From the NCBI GenBank assembly GCA_012295275.1, contig CM022677.1, positions 8,720,014-8,750,013 of the forward strand: a stretch of DNA of 30,000 nucleotides. Direction: 5' to 3'. The notes below the pieces were generated by a model, which saw only the letters and a program-made list of their open reading frames with translations, did no database searches and was not told where the DNA came from. This DNA comes from Chrysomallon squamiferum (Eukaryota; Mollusca; Gastropoda; Neomphalida; Peltospiridae). Each line of letters starts with the position of its first letter. Within the stretch, counting starts at the first letter, position 1. A program made the translations under genes and the position numbers. This document shows, piece by piece, positions 12,420-23,500 of this stretch.

Positions 12420-14105
12420 AAAGACAGTTACATATATAAAGTTATTGTACAAAGAGAAATGAATATAGAGATAGAGCCGAGAAAATAAATATCATAATTT
12501 AAAAATAGAGAAATTACATCCTACGATTCCTTTTAATATCACGTGACCTCTAATCAAAACGGATCAGATAAGCTAACTCAAGATTTTTTGTTTTTTTTAA
12601 ATGTTACCTTTAACGTAATTAGGTAAATTATTCTTCATCTTGAAGTATTAAGTACGAGTAAGTCAATGCTCTCTTAACGACCCAGAAACAAAATTAATTG
12701 CTCAATGTCAGAACACTGAAAGGTCTTGATAGATCATCCTGGACACGCTAATCTGGTTTATTTTCCCGTTCCTGCCACTGATAGAGGACTGGTATGTTCG
12801 TTTTGGTCTGCAGGAAGATGTTGCTTGTTTTTTGTGGCTAATATTGTTTCCATCCATCTGCCTGCTTTGACATCCAATGCTTTTTACTTCGTTTTCTTTT
12901 CTTTTTTTAAATCTTTTATGATTATTATTATTATTTTTATTATTTTTTTTTTTTTTTTTATCCGTTACTGGCAAAAATGAATCAATATAGCTTTAGAATT
13001 AGAATTTAATCATTCTGTAATTTTGCAGTCAGGCGAAAAGCTGCAGTCGGAAAGAACTCTTACATAAAACGATTGGTTTTATTTCGAGTAGATTAAAGAA
13101 TTGACTTCCAAAATTATTTTTGTTTTATTTATTCTTTTGATTATTTTATTTTATTTTACTATCTTTTCTTTTTTCTTTTTTTGTCTTCGAATCAAAGCAC
13201 AATGCATCTGACGACAAGAGAAAATCTCGTTACTGTATTTCTTTGTTCGTCTGCGAGTCAGATTGCAAAAGATTACGTCAGGGAATTTTAGAGCGTTACT
13301 TGTGTCGTCTGCAGTAATTTGACTTCGTGTCGTTGATGCGGTTGTCGTCTGCTAACTCACGTTGCAGTCTTGACGACGTTAACTTCAAATCAGAATCAAT
13401 CCTCGGGAGACATTTCTTCTTAATTTTTTTTTTTTTTTTTTTTATATTACGGTAACTGATTAACCTAACTAGATAACACCAATGTTATTTTCTAACATAA
13501 AATAATATAATATTTTGTAACATGATATAGTATAACGTAACGTAATAGAACATGACGACAGAGAACGTATCTCACAATAACATAACATAACTCGACCATA
13601 ACATAACGTAGGAAAATTTAAAATAACATATATTTTTAATTTCATTAATTTTTTTTAATCTTTTCTTCTTGAGATTTCATCATGTCAGATAAACACAGCA
13701 AATTACTATCATTATTAGCTATGTTTCCTCGTCAGATAAACGTATATAATAATTATTATTATCTGTGTTTCTTTCTAATAACATCAGCGGCTAAATCCTT
13801 TAATTGTCGGGTGAAAAAGTAATATCCGGATTGCTGTGTAGATAATAATATGCATACACATTTAATAATAACCAATCATAATTAGCGTTCCATTCGCTTC
13901 TTAAGAACGGTCGTCCGTGCGATGCCACCTCAAACAACGCTTCCTTTTAATCATATGAAAGTAATCACTGTTAATTATATATATGTTGAAAAATGTATTT
14001 GTGCCAAAAACATTACTACGCCATCCCAAGATAGCCAAGAAATATTGTCTTTGTAGAAAATACAAATAAACGCAGAAATAACTGTATGATGTGTTTGTGT
14101 ATTAC
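12420..14105. other. gene-free stretch
   Basis: AT-rich, with poly(T) runs (12940, 13424) and CATAA/AACGTA pentamer words around 13530-13630. A CpG-richer part at 13200-13400 repeats GTCGTCTGC (13304, 13343). It would be intron or downstream sequence of the Rieske gene. No second Rieske box was found. Confidence 0.45.
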
Positions 14106-14109
14106 ACAG

Positions 14110-14235
14110 CTGCATAGCGTGGGCTGGGTCACAGGGGCGGACGCCCCGAGCGCAAAATTCTTAGGTTCACTAGTGGACTCGTGGAAGGGCTCCGTGGGTT
14201 AAGGGCGCAGTACAGTTGCTTTGCCCTTGGCGCTG
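14110..14235. mobile_element. GC-rich island, possible transposon fragment
   Basis: A short GC-rich block in AT-rich surroundings contains GGGCGGACGCCCCGAGCGCA, AAATTCTTAGG and TCCGTGGGTTAAGGGCGCAG. The small inverted pair GGGCG/CGCCC and the phrasing recall the ends of animal DNA transposons of hAT type. I saw no flanking target-site duplication and no transposase. It lies downstream of the Rieske exon, so probably within its intron. Confidence 0.3.
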
Positions 14236-14341
14236 CAATATATACATATGTATGTATATAATAGTATATATTTAGACTATATGTATATTTCTATATCTAT
14301 CTGTCTACATGTCTATCTATACAAATTAGTTTTTAACTTAC

Positions 14342-14591
14342 CCATATGACTGCACCAGGCGCCCACAGCGTAGAATTTGCCACTTTCAAAAAATAAGGCC
14401 AAGTCGTATTTCGAACCAGCCTTGCAGTGCAGACGTCGACATTTCTTCGCGTTGAGGATGCCGTACTCGCCGATGTGCCACCATTGGTATATCTTTGGTA
14501 GGCTGTCGTCGTAACTGGACGACATGAACGGAGTCTTAGTCCGTGACGACTGCGTGGACTGAGTGTCTTCTTGGTTAGGTTGCTCGCCCAT
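14342..14591 (-). CDS. first coding exon of a Rieske [2Fe-2S] domain protein (partial)
   Basis: From the ATG at 14591 the exon encodes 83 codons and ends at a strong donor, ATG-G|GTAAGT (phase 1). The N-terminal 30 residues are Ser/Thr/Gln-rich (M-G-E-Q-P-N-Q-E-D-T-Q-S-T-Q). Then come Y-Q-W-W-H-I-G-E-Y and K-K-C-R-R-L-H-C-K-A-G-S. The exon ends LALFFESGKFYAVGAWCSHM-G. The C-S-H with the preceding β-strands (L-A-L-F-F-E-S-G-K-F-Y-A-V) is Rieske box 1 (C-x-H). The second box (C-x-x-H, often C-P-W-H) must be on a later exon, which I did not find at lower coordinates. A soluble RFESD-like Rieske ferredoxin is the nearest family I can name; a larger oxygenase-type protein is possible. GC content is clearly above the surroundings. 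Confidence 0.7.
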
Positions 14592-14689
14592 ATTAAAAAG
14601 TAGAGCGAGCTGCTGCCACAGGTAGGCAAAAATGTTACCCACGTTTCGTGCTAGCGACACGGCTGTATCGTTAAACGAAATGAAACGAA
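14592..14689 (-). other. probable 5' UTR part of the Rieske exon
   Basis: A pyrimidine-rich acceptor (AGTTTTTCTAACAG) ends at 14690 on the minus strand, which would place the exon start at 14689. The reading frame stays open upstream of the ATG at 14591 but offers only GTG codons as starts, so the ATG is preferred. The upstream half of this stretch belongs to the duplicated block at 14639-14790. Confidence 0.4.
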
Positions 14690-14790
14690 CTGTTAGAAAA
14701 ACTAATGGCTGGACGGTAGTCTGCTGCTGTTGTCCACGTTTCGTTCAAGTAACACGGCTGTATCGTTAAACGAAACGCAACGAACAGTCA
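14639..14790. repeat. 95-bp-offset tandem duplication upstream of the Rieske exon
   Basis: CCACGTTTCG at 14639 and again at 14734, each followed by ACACGGCTGTATCGTTAAAC, then GAAA-GAAACGAACTGT or GAAACGCAACGAACAGT. About 57 bp match per copy at roughly 85-90 percent by eye. One copy includes the proposed acceptor region of the Rieske exon; the other lies just upstream of it. Confidence 0.75.
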
Positions 14791-14829
14791 CACAAACAGA
14801 CGGATTGACGATTGTTTGAAATTTTTCTT

Positions 14830-16190
14830 AACTGACGAGTCGCATCGATTTGGTGGACGGCACAGAGTTAATTGTAGATGGTCGTAATCTTTGATGACTG
14901 GTTTAAAATGTCACAATTGAATATACTCTTCCATATGAGCTTATTTTCTTCTTCCTGATTTTTATTTTATTTCTATTTTTGGTGTTTACTCCTTTTTTGA
15001 GTTCACTTTTTACTTCCTGACCTTTTCAAACTGTTCTCCTTATTTTCAGTTTAGTTTTTTCTTCCTGACTTTATTAAAAATATATTTGTTATCAGATGAA
15101 AAAAGAAGACTTCAGCACCGATGTGAAAACGACGAATTTATGAAGGCAGTCGTGCACTTGGTGAAACCGACACTCAACCACACACACACAAGTTGATCTA
15201 TAACCTGTGCTCTTTTAGTCTCACTGTTGACGCTTTTTTTATGTTGATCAATCCACGCTTCAGAAGTGCTAAACATACAGATTGCCTCTGTTTCAAAAAT
15301 AAGAATTATTTTCCTTCACCATCAAAATATAAAGCTGTTTATTACAAGTTAGTGTCGCCTGCAGCTTCTGTAATAAAAACGATTTATTTGAAGCAGAAAC
15401 GTGAAGCGGATCACGTCTGTTTCTTTATCAGGAGAGTAGAGACAGACGAATGGATTCTTAGAAAAATAATGGACAGGTAATTTTCTTTGTAAAACAAAAT
15501 AACAACTCGAGCAAAGATTACAGGAAATAGCATCTGCTTTATTCTATTTTATTCTTAATTGAATTTTTGTTGTTCCTTCACGTATTTCCTTTTTCTTTAA
15601 ATTATTTTTCCTTCTTCTTTCTTTTTTTTTTTCTTTTTTCAATTCGATATCTTAATGTAGCTGGTTTGTTTCTCTTACGTATTTCTGTATTTATAAATCG
15701 TGAACTTTTTATTTTTACCGTTACGTCAAAGATTTATCTTTTGTGGGTGTTTTTCTTACTTGTTAATTATTTCTGCTTTTCTCTTATCGATTTTTTACTT
15801 CGCTCACTTCTGCCTGAATATATAAGTCATAAACCTTTTCATCAGTAGAAATATACAGCAGAACTATGTCTCCGCAGATTTCCGGTTCATTCACTCGACT
15901 TCTTGAGCAAACTAGAAACGTCGGAACAATTCCGCTGATTAGATTTAATTTATCAAGTCGCGGAGAAACTATCGAACAAGCAGACGAATATTGAAAAGAC
16001 GGCTAGAAAGAGAATCGTAATAAAAATAAACAAACAGTTAATAACGGCCACACATAATACAGCTACGTGATATGTTTAGCTGTCTGTTACATCACTGTTC
16101 AAAGAATTTTAAAAAATCAAAACAAAAAGAAACAAAAGAACGATACGGCATCCAAGACTGAGGAACAGATAAACAGAAAAACGAAGCACG
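14830..16190. other. gene-free stretch, probable 5' intron of the Rieske gene
   Basis: TTTTTATTTC-type pyrimidine-rich sequence. The 95-codon ORF at 15193-15480 has no recognisable motif, and the hydrophobic ORF at 15567-15848 is T-rich simple sequence. Neither is supported. Confidence 0.4.
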
Positions 16191-16193
16191 TAC

Positions 16194-16410
16194 TTGAAAG
16201 ACTCGTGTGAGACTGAGCGAGATGTCAGCGTCACAACTCCGAATGCAGACGACAATCTCTTTCTCGACTTCTCGCTGCCAAGCAACCCAAGAGTATTCCT
16301 TTCTGCTGATAATTCTCTTCATCGGTATCGACCGGAAGGTATATGTAGACGAAGCAGATTCTGTGATTGGATGAGCTAAATCACATCGACCAATTGGAGA
16401 CGAGATCAAG
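16194..16410 (-). promoter_or_regulatory. candidate promoter and 5' UTR exon for the Rieske gene
   Basis: This block is richer in CpG and GC than its flanks. On the minus strand it holds CTCCAATTGG (around 16391) and ATCCAATCAC (around 16363), two NF-Y-type CCAAT boxes about 27 bp apart. Further downstream a good donor CAA|GTACGT lies at 16193. Splicing from 16194 to the acceptor at 14689 would put it in the 5' UTR of the Rieske gene; its own reading frame is not compatible with the ATG. Inference only. Confidence 0.35.
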
Positions 16411-16708
16411 TCTCGTTTTATTTAAATATATCAGAGTTAATGTTGGGTCTTTATTTGCTTGTATATGGATTCAAAATATAACCAAACAAAAACAAGAACA
16501 CTTTTAATTAATTTGAAAAATATTAATCCTTATCACAGGAGTAAAAATAGAAAAGATGCAATTAACTTAATCTGCAAGTATCTTAGTATAATAGGTAGAC
16601 AGAGACAAAAATGTTTACAATTAGGTAACTTAATTAATCTAAAAATAAATGGCGAGGGGCACACGCACAGAGAGGTTAACAGAAAAACGGTCAGGTAGAC
16701 AGATAGGT

Positions 16709-16810
<102 letters not shown>

Positions 16811-17408
16811 ATACTGAAAATAGATGGATGGATTGACGGAAAAAAAGATGGATGAAGTATATTTTGAGGATAATATAACTTTGTAAAATTGTGAATAAAA
16901 CGAAATGAAAGGCTGAAAAAGAAAACATGTTTAAATCTCATCTATTCTTTAACGCTCATAACCTGCAGCTAGATCACATTAAATAAGAAAATATAGAAAC
17001 CAGTTTCTTTGTTTCGCCAGTTAAACATCTGCTTCCCTGAGACGGCGAAGGAAAGAGACATATTTAATTATATCTGGTTAGCACCAAAAAACAGCGTTTC
17101 GTCAATTTTCACCTTCTGAACAATACACGCATCGATATTCTATGGCATTTTGCAGGCAGAAACACATCAGTTTTGTATCTTTCAGATTAATTACGGTTCT
17201 GTCAAATTATCACCAGATTATCGATAGTAGAAACACAAGCAGAGAGGTAGACGACCAGGTGTTTGTTTATTGCGGAGAAAACAAAATATGTCAGGGTTTT
17301 ATACAGAAGAGAAATACTGAATATGTCTGTGAGTCAGTGCGTGTTTCTGAAAGAAAGGGTTGTTTAAAAGATGGCGTATAACAGATAAGGATGTAAAAAG
17401 ATGGTATG

Positions 17409-17411
<3 letters not shown>

Positions 17412-17491
<80 letters not shown>
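17412..17491. repeat. (GA)n microsatellite
   Basis: About 40 pure GA units, only 600 bp from the preceding array. Confidence 0.97.
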
Positions 17492-17494
<3 letters not shown>

Positions 17495-17499
17495 AAATA

Positions 17500-18560
17500 A
17501 TTATGCTCAACTCATTACGCTTTATTTTCATAGAACATGTTTTTTTTTTTTTTTTTATCGAATCGTGTATGAGTGTATTTTGTACACTCGTACTTTTTAA
17601 CAATTTAAGTAAATGTTTGTATGTTTACCAGTCGATTAATCATCGTATGTACCTGTTACCATGACAACAGTTTATCAGATGCAGATATGTGATTCATTTC
17701 TCCTGCCATGAATAACGACTTACATATAAATGAAAAGTGAGAAAACGTAAACTTAAAATATTCTGTTATATAATCCGAGGGAACATAGAAACCATTAAAC
17801 TAAAACAATAAGCTAAAATACATTTTGAGTATTCGAAACAAATAAATCATTTCAATTCATTTTAACACACACTGCACACATACACACACGATTCTATTCT
17901 TTTAAAAATATATAATGAAATTATTACATAGACGGGTGATATCGTTAGGCATTTCATAAAAATAAATTTTATTGGTTATATTTACAGAACATTAAACATT
18001 AGTAATTTGTTAATGCTTCCAAGTCGTCAAGAAAAGTCACCCAATTAACGAACATTCAATCAGAGTTGCGTCCCTTGTTTCTCCCATCTTCGCACGTTAC
18101 AACCATCTCAGTTACTAAATTTCTCTCACAAACGTGGATACACATTTCCTTTTATTCATATAGTGTATAAAATAATTTTAAAAATCCCACTCAGTCAATA
18201 AAACTGACAAATTTCAAATAAAGCAATATGGAGATTATTTAAGATATATTCTCTCTCTACCCATCTTTCATTTTTTCCCTCTGCATTTGTGTGGCTTTCT
18301 TTTTTTCTTCTTCAAATTTACACAGGCACAGAAACACACAAACCCTTTCATCCTTAAAAAGAATATAAACAATGGCAGTAAGCACATGAAAAGATAACAA
18401 GAACAAATTTCATTTAAAGCAAATGTGGGCAAATTTTTAATATATATTTTATATATATATATAATATGTACATAAATATACAAAATGCATAGAATGAATA
18501 AAACTACAAACACAAAACTATCTAACAACTTCGTTGCACTGTTTTCTTCACTAAACCCAG
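17500..18560. other. gene-free stretch downstream of CHTOP
   Basis: AT-rich with short CA (17870) and TA (18450) runs. No exon, RNA gene or strong regulatory site recognised. Confidence 0.5.
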
Positions 18561-18561
18561 T

Positions 18562-19106
18562 TTTATTAAATCTCTTAACCTTTGTTTGTTTTAACACTGT
18601 CAGTTTAAAATATTTTATTAATCTCAGTGTTTATTTAAAATGTTAGCAAAAACTGAACATGTTTTTTAAAACAATGTTAAAATAAAGATTATTTTTAAAC
18701 AATTATTTTGTTTCAGATAAAAGATCTATTCATTTTAGTTTTATTCAGGAAGAAAAAGTGGAAAGTTTCATAAACAATTAAAATCAATCTTTATAACTGT
18801 TAACCCACAGACAAACTATAATTTAAGTACTTCCAGTGTATCTGCTTTACAACCCAATTATACCAATAGGCAATGATGCAAGACAATCAGATTAAACATT
18901 CTCCGATGAAACATTATTAAAAACTATTTTCTTAACATTCGTCTATGATCAGTTCAACATAGTCCAACAGTCATTTTAAAAAAAAATTCATTTCAACACC
19001 ATTTCTATTTTAATTTTTTCTTCTTCTAATCCTAGGCAATGATGAGGGATCCCAGACAATTAATAATTTAAAAATGGATAATTAAAATGTGATGCAGACA
19101 CCCATC
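18562..19106 (-). other. probable CHTOP 3' UTR with candidate poly(A) signals
   Basis: Sequence after the CHTOP stop is AT-rich and carries no ORF of note. AATAAA hexamers on the minus strand occur at 18740-18745, 18630-18635, 18614-18619 and 18562-18567. Any of them could define the 3' end, and none has a clear GU-rich partner that would single it out. The 12-mer TAGGCAATGATG occurs twice (18867 and 19033), so part of this region may be an internal duplication. Confidence 0.4.
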
Positions 19107-19329
19107 TCAACTTGGGTTAGCTTCAGCCATGTATGCATCTAACTCATGGTCTAGGTGGTTCTTTGTTTTAGACATGTACTCTTCCAACTGGTTGTCTAGC
19201 TCCTCCCGTGATACCTGGTTGGCTGCACCACGACCTCCACGACCTCCACGACCTCTTGCCCCACGACCTCTCTGTCCACCTCGTCCTGCCGGTCCTCTTC
19301 CCCTTGGACGACCTCGACCACCTCTGAAT
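19107..19329 (-). CDS. CHTOP: CHTOP terminal coding exon 6
   Basis: Residues 225-298 and the TGA stop. After a TACTTTTAG acceptor it encodes about 36 residues of dense RG/RGG repeats ([14 protein letters not shown]). It then carries the signature C-terminus with two copies of an L-D-x-x-L-x-x-Y-M unit: [13 protein letters not shown] and [10 protein letters not shown]. Vertebrate CHTOP ends in nearly the same words ([20 protein letters not shown]). This is the most diagnostic piece of the gene. The intron before it is about 2.8 kb and contains the relic copy at 21380-21462. Confidence 0.96.
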
Positions 19330-19713
19330 CTAAAAGTAGTCAATCAACTTTTAAATTTCTTTTATCATTTATTATCATTATTATAATTATTACAATGAAC
19401 ATATTGACATTTTAGTATAATGATCTATTGTTAAAATTAATAAGCCACCAACAACAAAATTACTAATAAAATGTTTAACTTAGAAACATCTGGTAATTAC
19501 AGAATAACAAACATCACAGTACAGTGAGTGTCAAGTAAATTATGTAGTATTTGTAGCTGAACCTTGTTTTATTTAAAATTTAAAATTAAAGCAGACATCA
19601 AAATATCATTCTCATGAACTGTATTTCATACTGATAGGTTTTTGAAACTGTATTCACATCTGATGGCAATTTTATTTTAATATCTTAAATAATATAGAAT
19701 TTAAAAAATATAT

Positions 19714-19804
<91 letters not shown>

Positions 19805-20481
19805 TTTACTTTCAATCTGATAATTAAAAAGAAAATGACTAAGATGAACACACACATTCTTTCCCTCTCTGATACATACCATACACATAAAGCACTATGT
19901 TTCTCAGCACAGAAAGTTTTTATAAATTACAATAATATAATATTACAAACATGTAGACATATGCCTTGTTTAAATATAATAAATATATATACCTGAAAGA
20001 AAAATAAACAGATAAACATTTTATAATTTTCAACCTATTTAAAGTTCCATGAAAATAAATTTCTTTCAATAATGGAAAAAAAAAAAAAAATGTTATTTCA
20101 AATTTCAAATAAATTCGCTGCTCTTTGAATAAATTATCCTTTTTAATGGTTTTAATACCTCTATAAAAAGCAAATGCTTGCAGTTAATAAAAAATAAAAA
20201 AAGGATAAAAGTATTAGAGTAAAATAATTAAGATGGGACTCCTTTATTTTAGTTGACAAACACAAGATCCATGCATAAATGTCTATGAACTCAAACATTT
20301 AACTAAAAATAAATATTTCCTTTACCTTCATTCCCAAAATAAAATAACAAAAGCAAGAAACTCACCTTTCCCCACCCCAAAATAAACAGATAAAAGAATA
20401 ATACTAATAATAATAGAAACAATAACAAAATTGAAAATTATGATTGTAAAAAATATATTTAAAATATAAACAATAATGAAG

Positions 20482-20527
<46 letters not shown>

Positions 20528-23500
20528 TAACAAAACTATTAATTGTAGAAGTAGCAACAACAAAAATTAACAATTATAAAGTTGCATAAACATGAAACAA
20601 ATCAAAACAAATTCAAATATTAGTTTTTAACAATTTCATTGCCTTGTCTGTATTGATAAAATGAAGCTGCTAAAGAGCTAAAATTCCATAAATAAAAAAG
20701 TGACTAAGTGTTGTTATGAACTGCATCCTTGCATCTATATTGTAAAATTTCATTTACCCATAATTCAATTTTTTTTTTTGCCAGTTTAATCTTACTTCAG
20801 TATCATCCAGTCATATATTTAAGCAGCATAGAGATACTGCTGAATAATTTAACTGCATATTCATCTTTGTGTATGTGTGTGTGCACGCCCGTATGTGCTC
20901 CACATATACAAAACAAAACGTATCTATAGTATTTCATTCACCTTCTAAAAAGATTTATTGTAATCAAAGTATAAATGATACAAGTCATAAATCTGAATTT
21001 AGAACAATTTAAAAATGACAACAGAACAAATTGAAATGGCTGAAAAATAAATTCAAATAAAAAAATAAATAATAATAAGCACAAATGTTTTTTTTTATTT
21101 CTTTCCCCCAGTGAGGAAACCAGGATATTAGAATGGAAAAAAAATAGCAGATACCTACAACTAAATGACATTAGGTACATATATTAATGTGAAAAAGTTT
21201 TAATAACCATTCTCAATGCTGTTTCACAGTTACGAACCCTGGTTATGTACATTAGGGGATGATGCAAATTTTAAACAAAAGAAAAGGGTAACAATTAACC
21301 AAGATTCCAGATAACTGTGGTTGAAACCAAATTTATAAGCAAGTGCAAACTCAAGGTTCATAAAGAAGTGTATTAAGGTACCCATCTCAGCTTGGATTAG
21401 TTTCTAACCTGACTGAATTTTTGGTTTAGATAAACATTAGTCCAACTGGTTATTTCTCCATCATAATCAAGAAAATCCTTTTTATGTAAAAGCCAGAATT
21501 ACGTTACATTACAGTATATACTGTACTGCATTGCATTGCATTGTGTTACATTATTTTACTTTAATTATATTTTATTCTATTATTTATTTATTTTTTGTCA
21601 AGATATTTAGTGCTGATTCTGTATCTCACAAACACAAAAAATTGAAGTGATAACAACTGCTGTTTTATTTTTCTCCATTCAATGTAATGTTGTTATTATT
21701 ATTATTATTTTAATGTAAACTTTTTAATATTAACATGCAAGTTTGTTATACATTTATTTTAAAAATCTGACAACAATAATTTAAAAATTAAGTTCGAAAT
21801 CAAACAAGAATCATTAGAAGTTTTTAGTATTCAAAGAATATTCATCATTATAATCTATTACTCAATGCAATCCATTTTAAATTGTTATTAGAATTGTTTT
21901 AATTATAAAGTCTCTAAATGATAAAATATGATATTCAACACACATTTTGCAATATGTTGCTCACTGGTAAGTGTAAGTAAATGTGGAATTTGTAATTAAA
22001 ACCTGACAGTTATTTATGAGCCTTGAGTCTCCAGTGTTAAACTTGGTAAAACAACTAACAGGTAATGTAAAGCCTGCATGCCAACATCTAAAAATATCAT
22101 CATCCTGCTTACGAATTGCCTCGGGAGCCTTTCCAATTAGATCTCCCTCGAGAGCCTCCTCGGCCTCGAAAGAACCGATTGTTCTGATCACCTTGACCCC
22201 TGCTGTGCAACAGGAAAAAATGGCATACACTGTATCTCAGTCACATTAGCAGAGGTATGCCATAAAATGAATTTATATATATATATTTTTTTTTTTTCAT
22301 TTTTATACACCAATTACAAAACAAGAGATACCAGTTGGCATGCTTGTTATATATGTAATATCATATATATATATATGCACAAACATACACTACACATACA
22401 TAATTTTATCATAATTTTCACATACACACAAACACATCTCTCAATGTGATTTAGATGAATTTATATGTTTTAATAATGTGTATATTATTGAGATTTCTAG
22501 CCATCTGCATCTGAATATAATTTAGATGAATTTATCACACACACAATATATTGAAAATTTATGAATGCTGAGAGAAACTTCTTATATACCTAAATACAAA
22601 CTGATCAATATATCCAGTTAAAAATATTATTCAGTTAACTGTATATACACTACATCCACATTTACCCATCCCAACCATCCTAAATTTTGGTAAACAACAG
22701 TTGTGTACAGCTCTCTGTGTCAGGAACATGCACACACGCTGATTTAAATCAAACTCACACAATCCCTCAAGTAGTCAAATGTACTTTCTTAATTAACTTT
22801 TCCTGTAGGTAATTCGCAGTTGTCTTTATTTATTAAATGTCAGAGGAGATAGTTACAAATTAGAAGTGATCCTGTGAATTAATGAATGACAGTTAATACC
22901 AGAAGTGAATTACACACACTGATGGCTCTTATCACGATTAAAAAAAATTTCATACTACATTACAAATAATGAATTACAAACTACAGGTATAAAAAAAAAA
23001 AAATCAAATATTAATAATCTTATTTATTACATATTTTCAGTTTTATTTTATTTAATAAACATCATTAGATGTCTAAACTTGATGATGATTAATTTTAAAT
23101 CTCTGGTAAAATATTCTGCCTTATAAATCAAACCTATTCAACAAACGTGTGAAACTGACAAACTGTTGAAAACAAATTACCTAGTGAATGTCATTCCCCT
23201 GCCCCCTCTGAAATCACCTCCTCCTCTGCGCATGCCTCTTCCTCCTGAATAATAAAATATAAAGTTTACTGTTACCATAGTACTGATCTGAGACTATTCT
23301 ATCCTTTGCGTTTCTCATTTCCTGGTATTACTACCAGTAAAAAGAGTTCTTACTTCAGAAAATATTGTAAGTACCATTAACATAAATAATTAACAGAAAA
23401 AAAAAATCACACATTATTTTTTTTTATATAAAATCTGTAGACCGAATTAGATGATCAGATTCAAACATTCAGGTAAAAAGAAAAAAAAAAAAATGAAAAA

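Noticed and set aside
15193-15480. 95-residue ORF with mixed composition
   Set aside because: It looks less repetitive than most, but it starts on an ATG with no supporting splice sites or recognisable domain and has no neighbour exon in phase.
17142-17381. 79-residue ORF with balanced composition
   Set aside because: No recognisable motif. It is short enough to arise by chance, and no acceptor/donor pair supports it as an exon.
19129-19386. Pro/Arg-rich ORF opposite CHTOP exon 6
   Set aside because: Shadow of the RG-coding exon: CCTCGT is the complement of RG codons.
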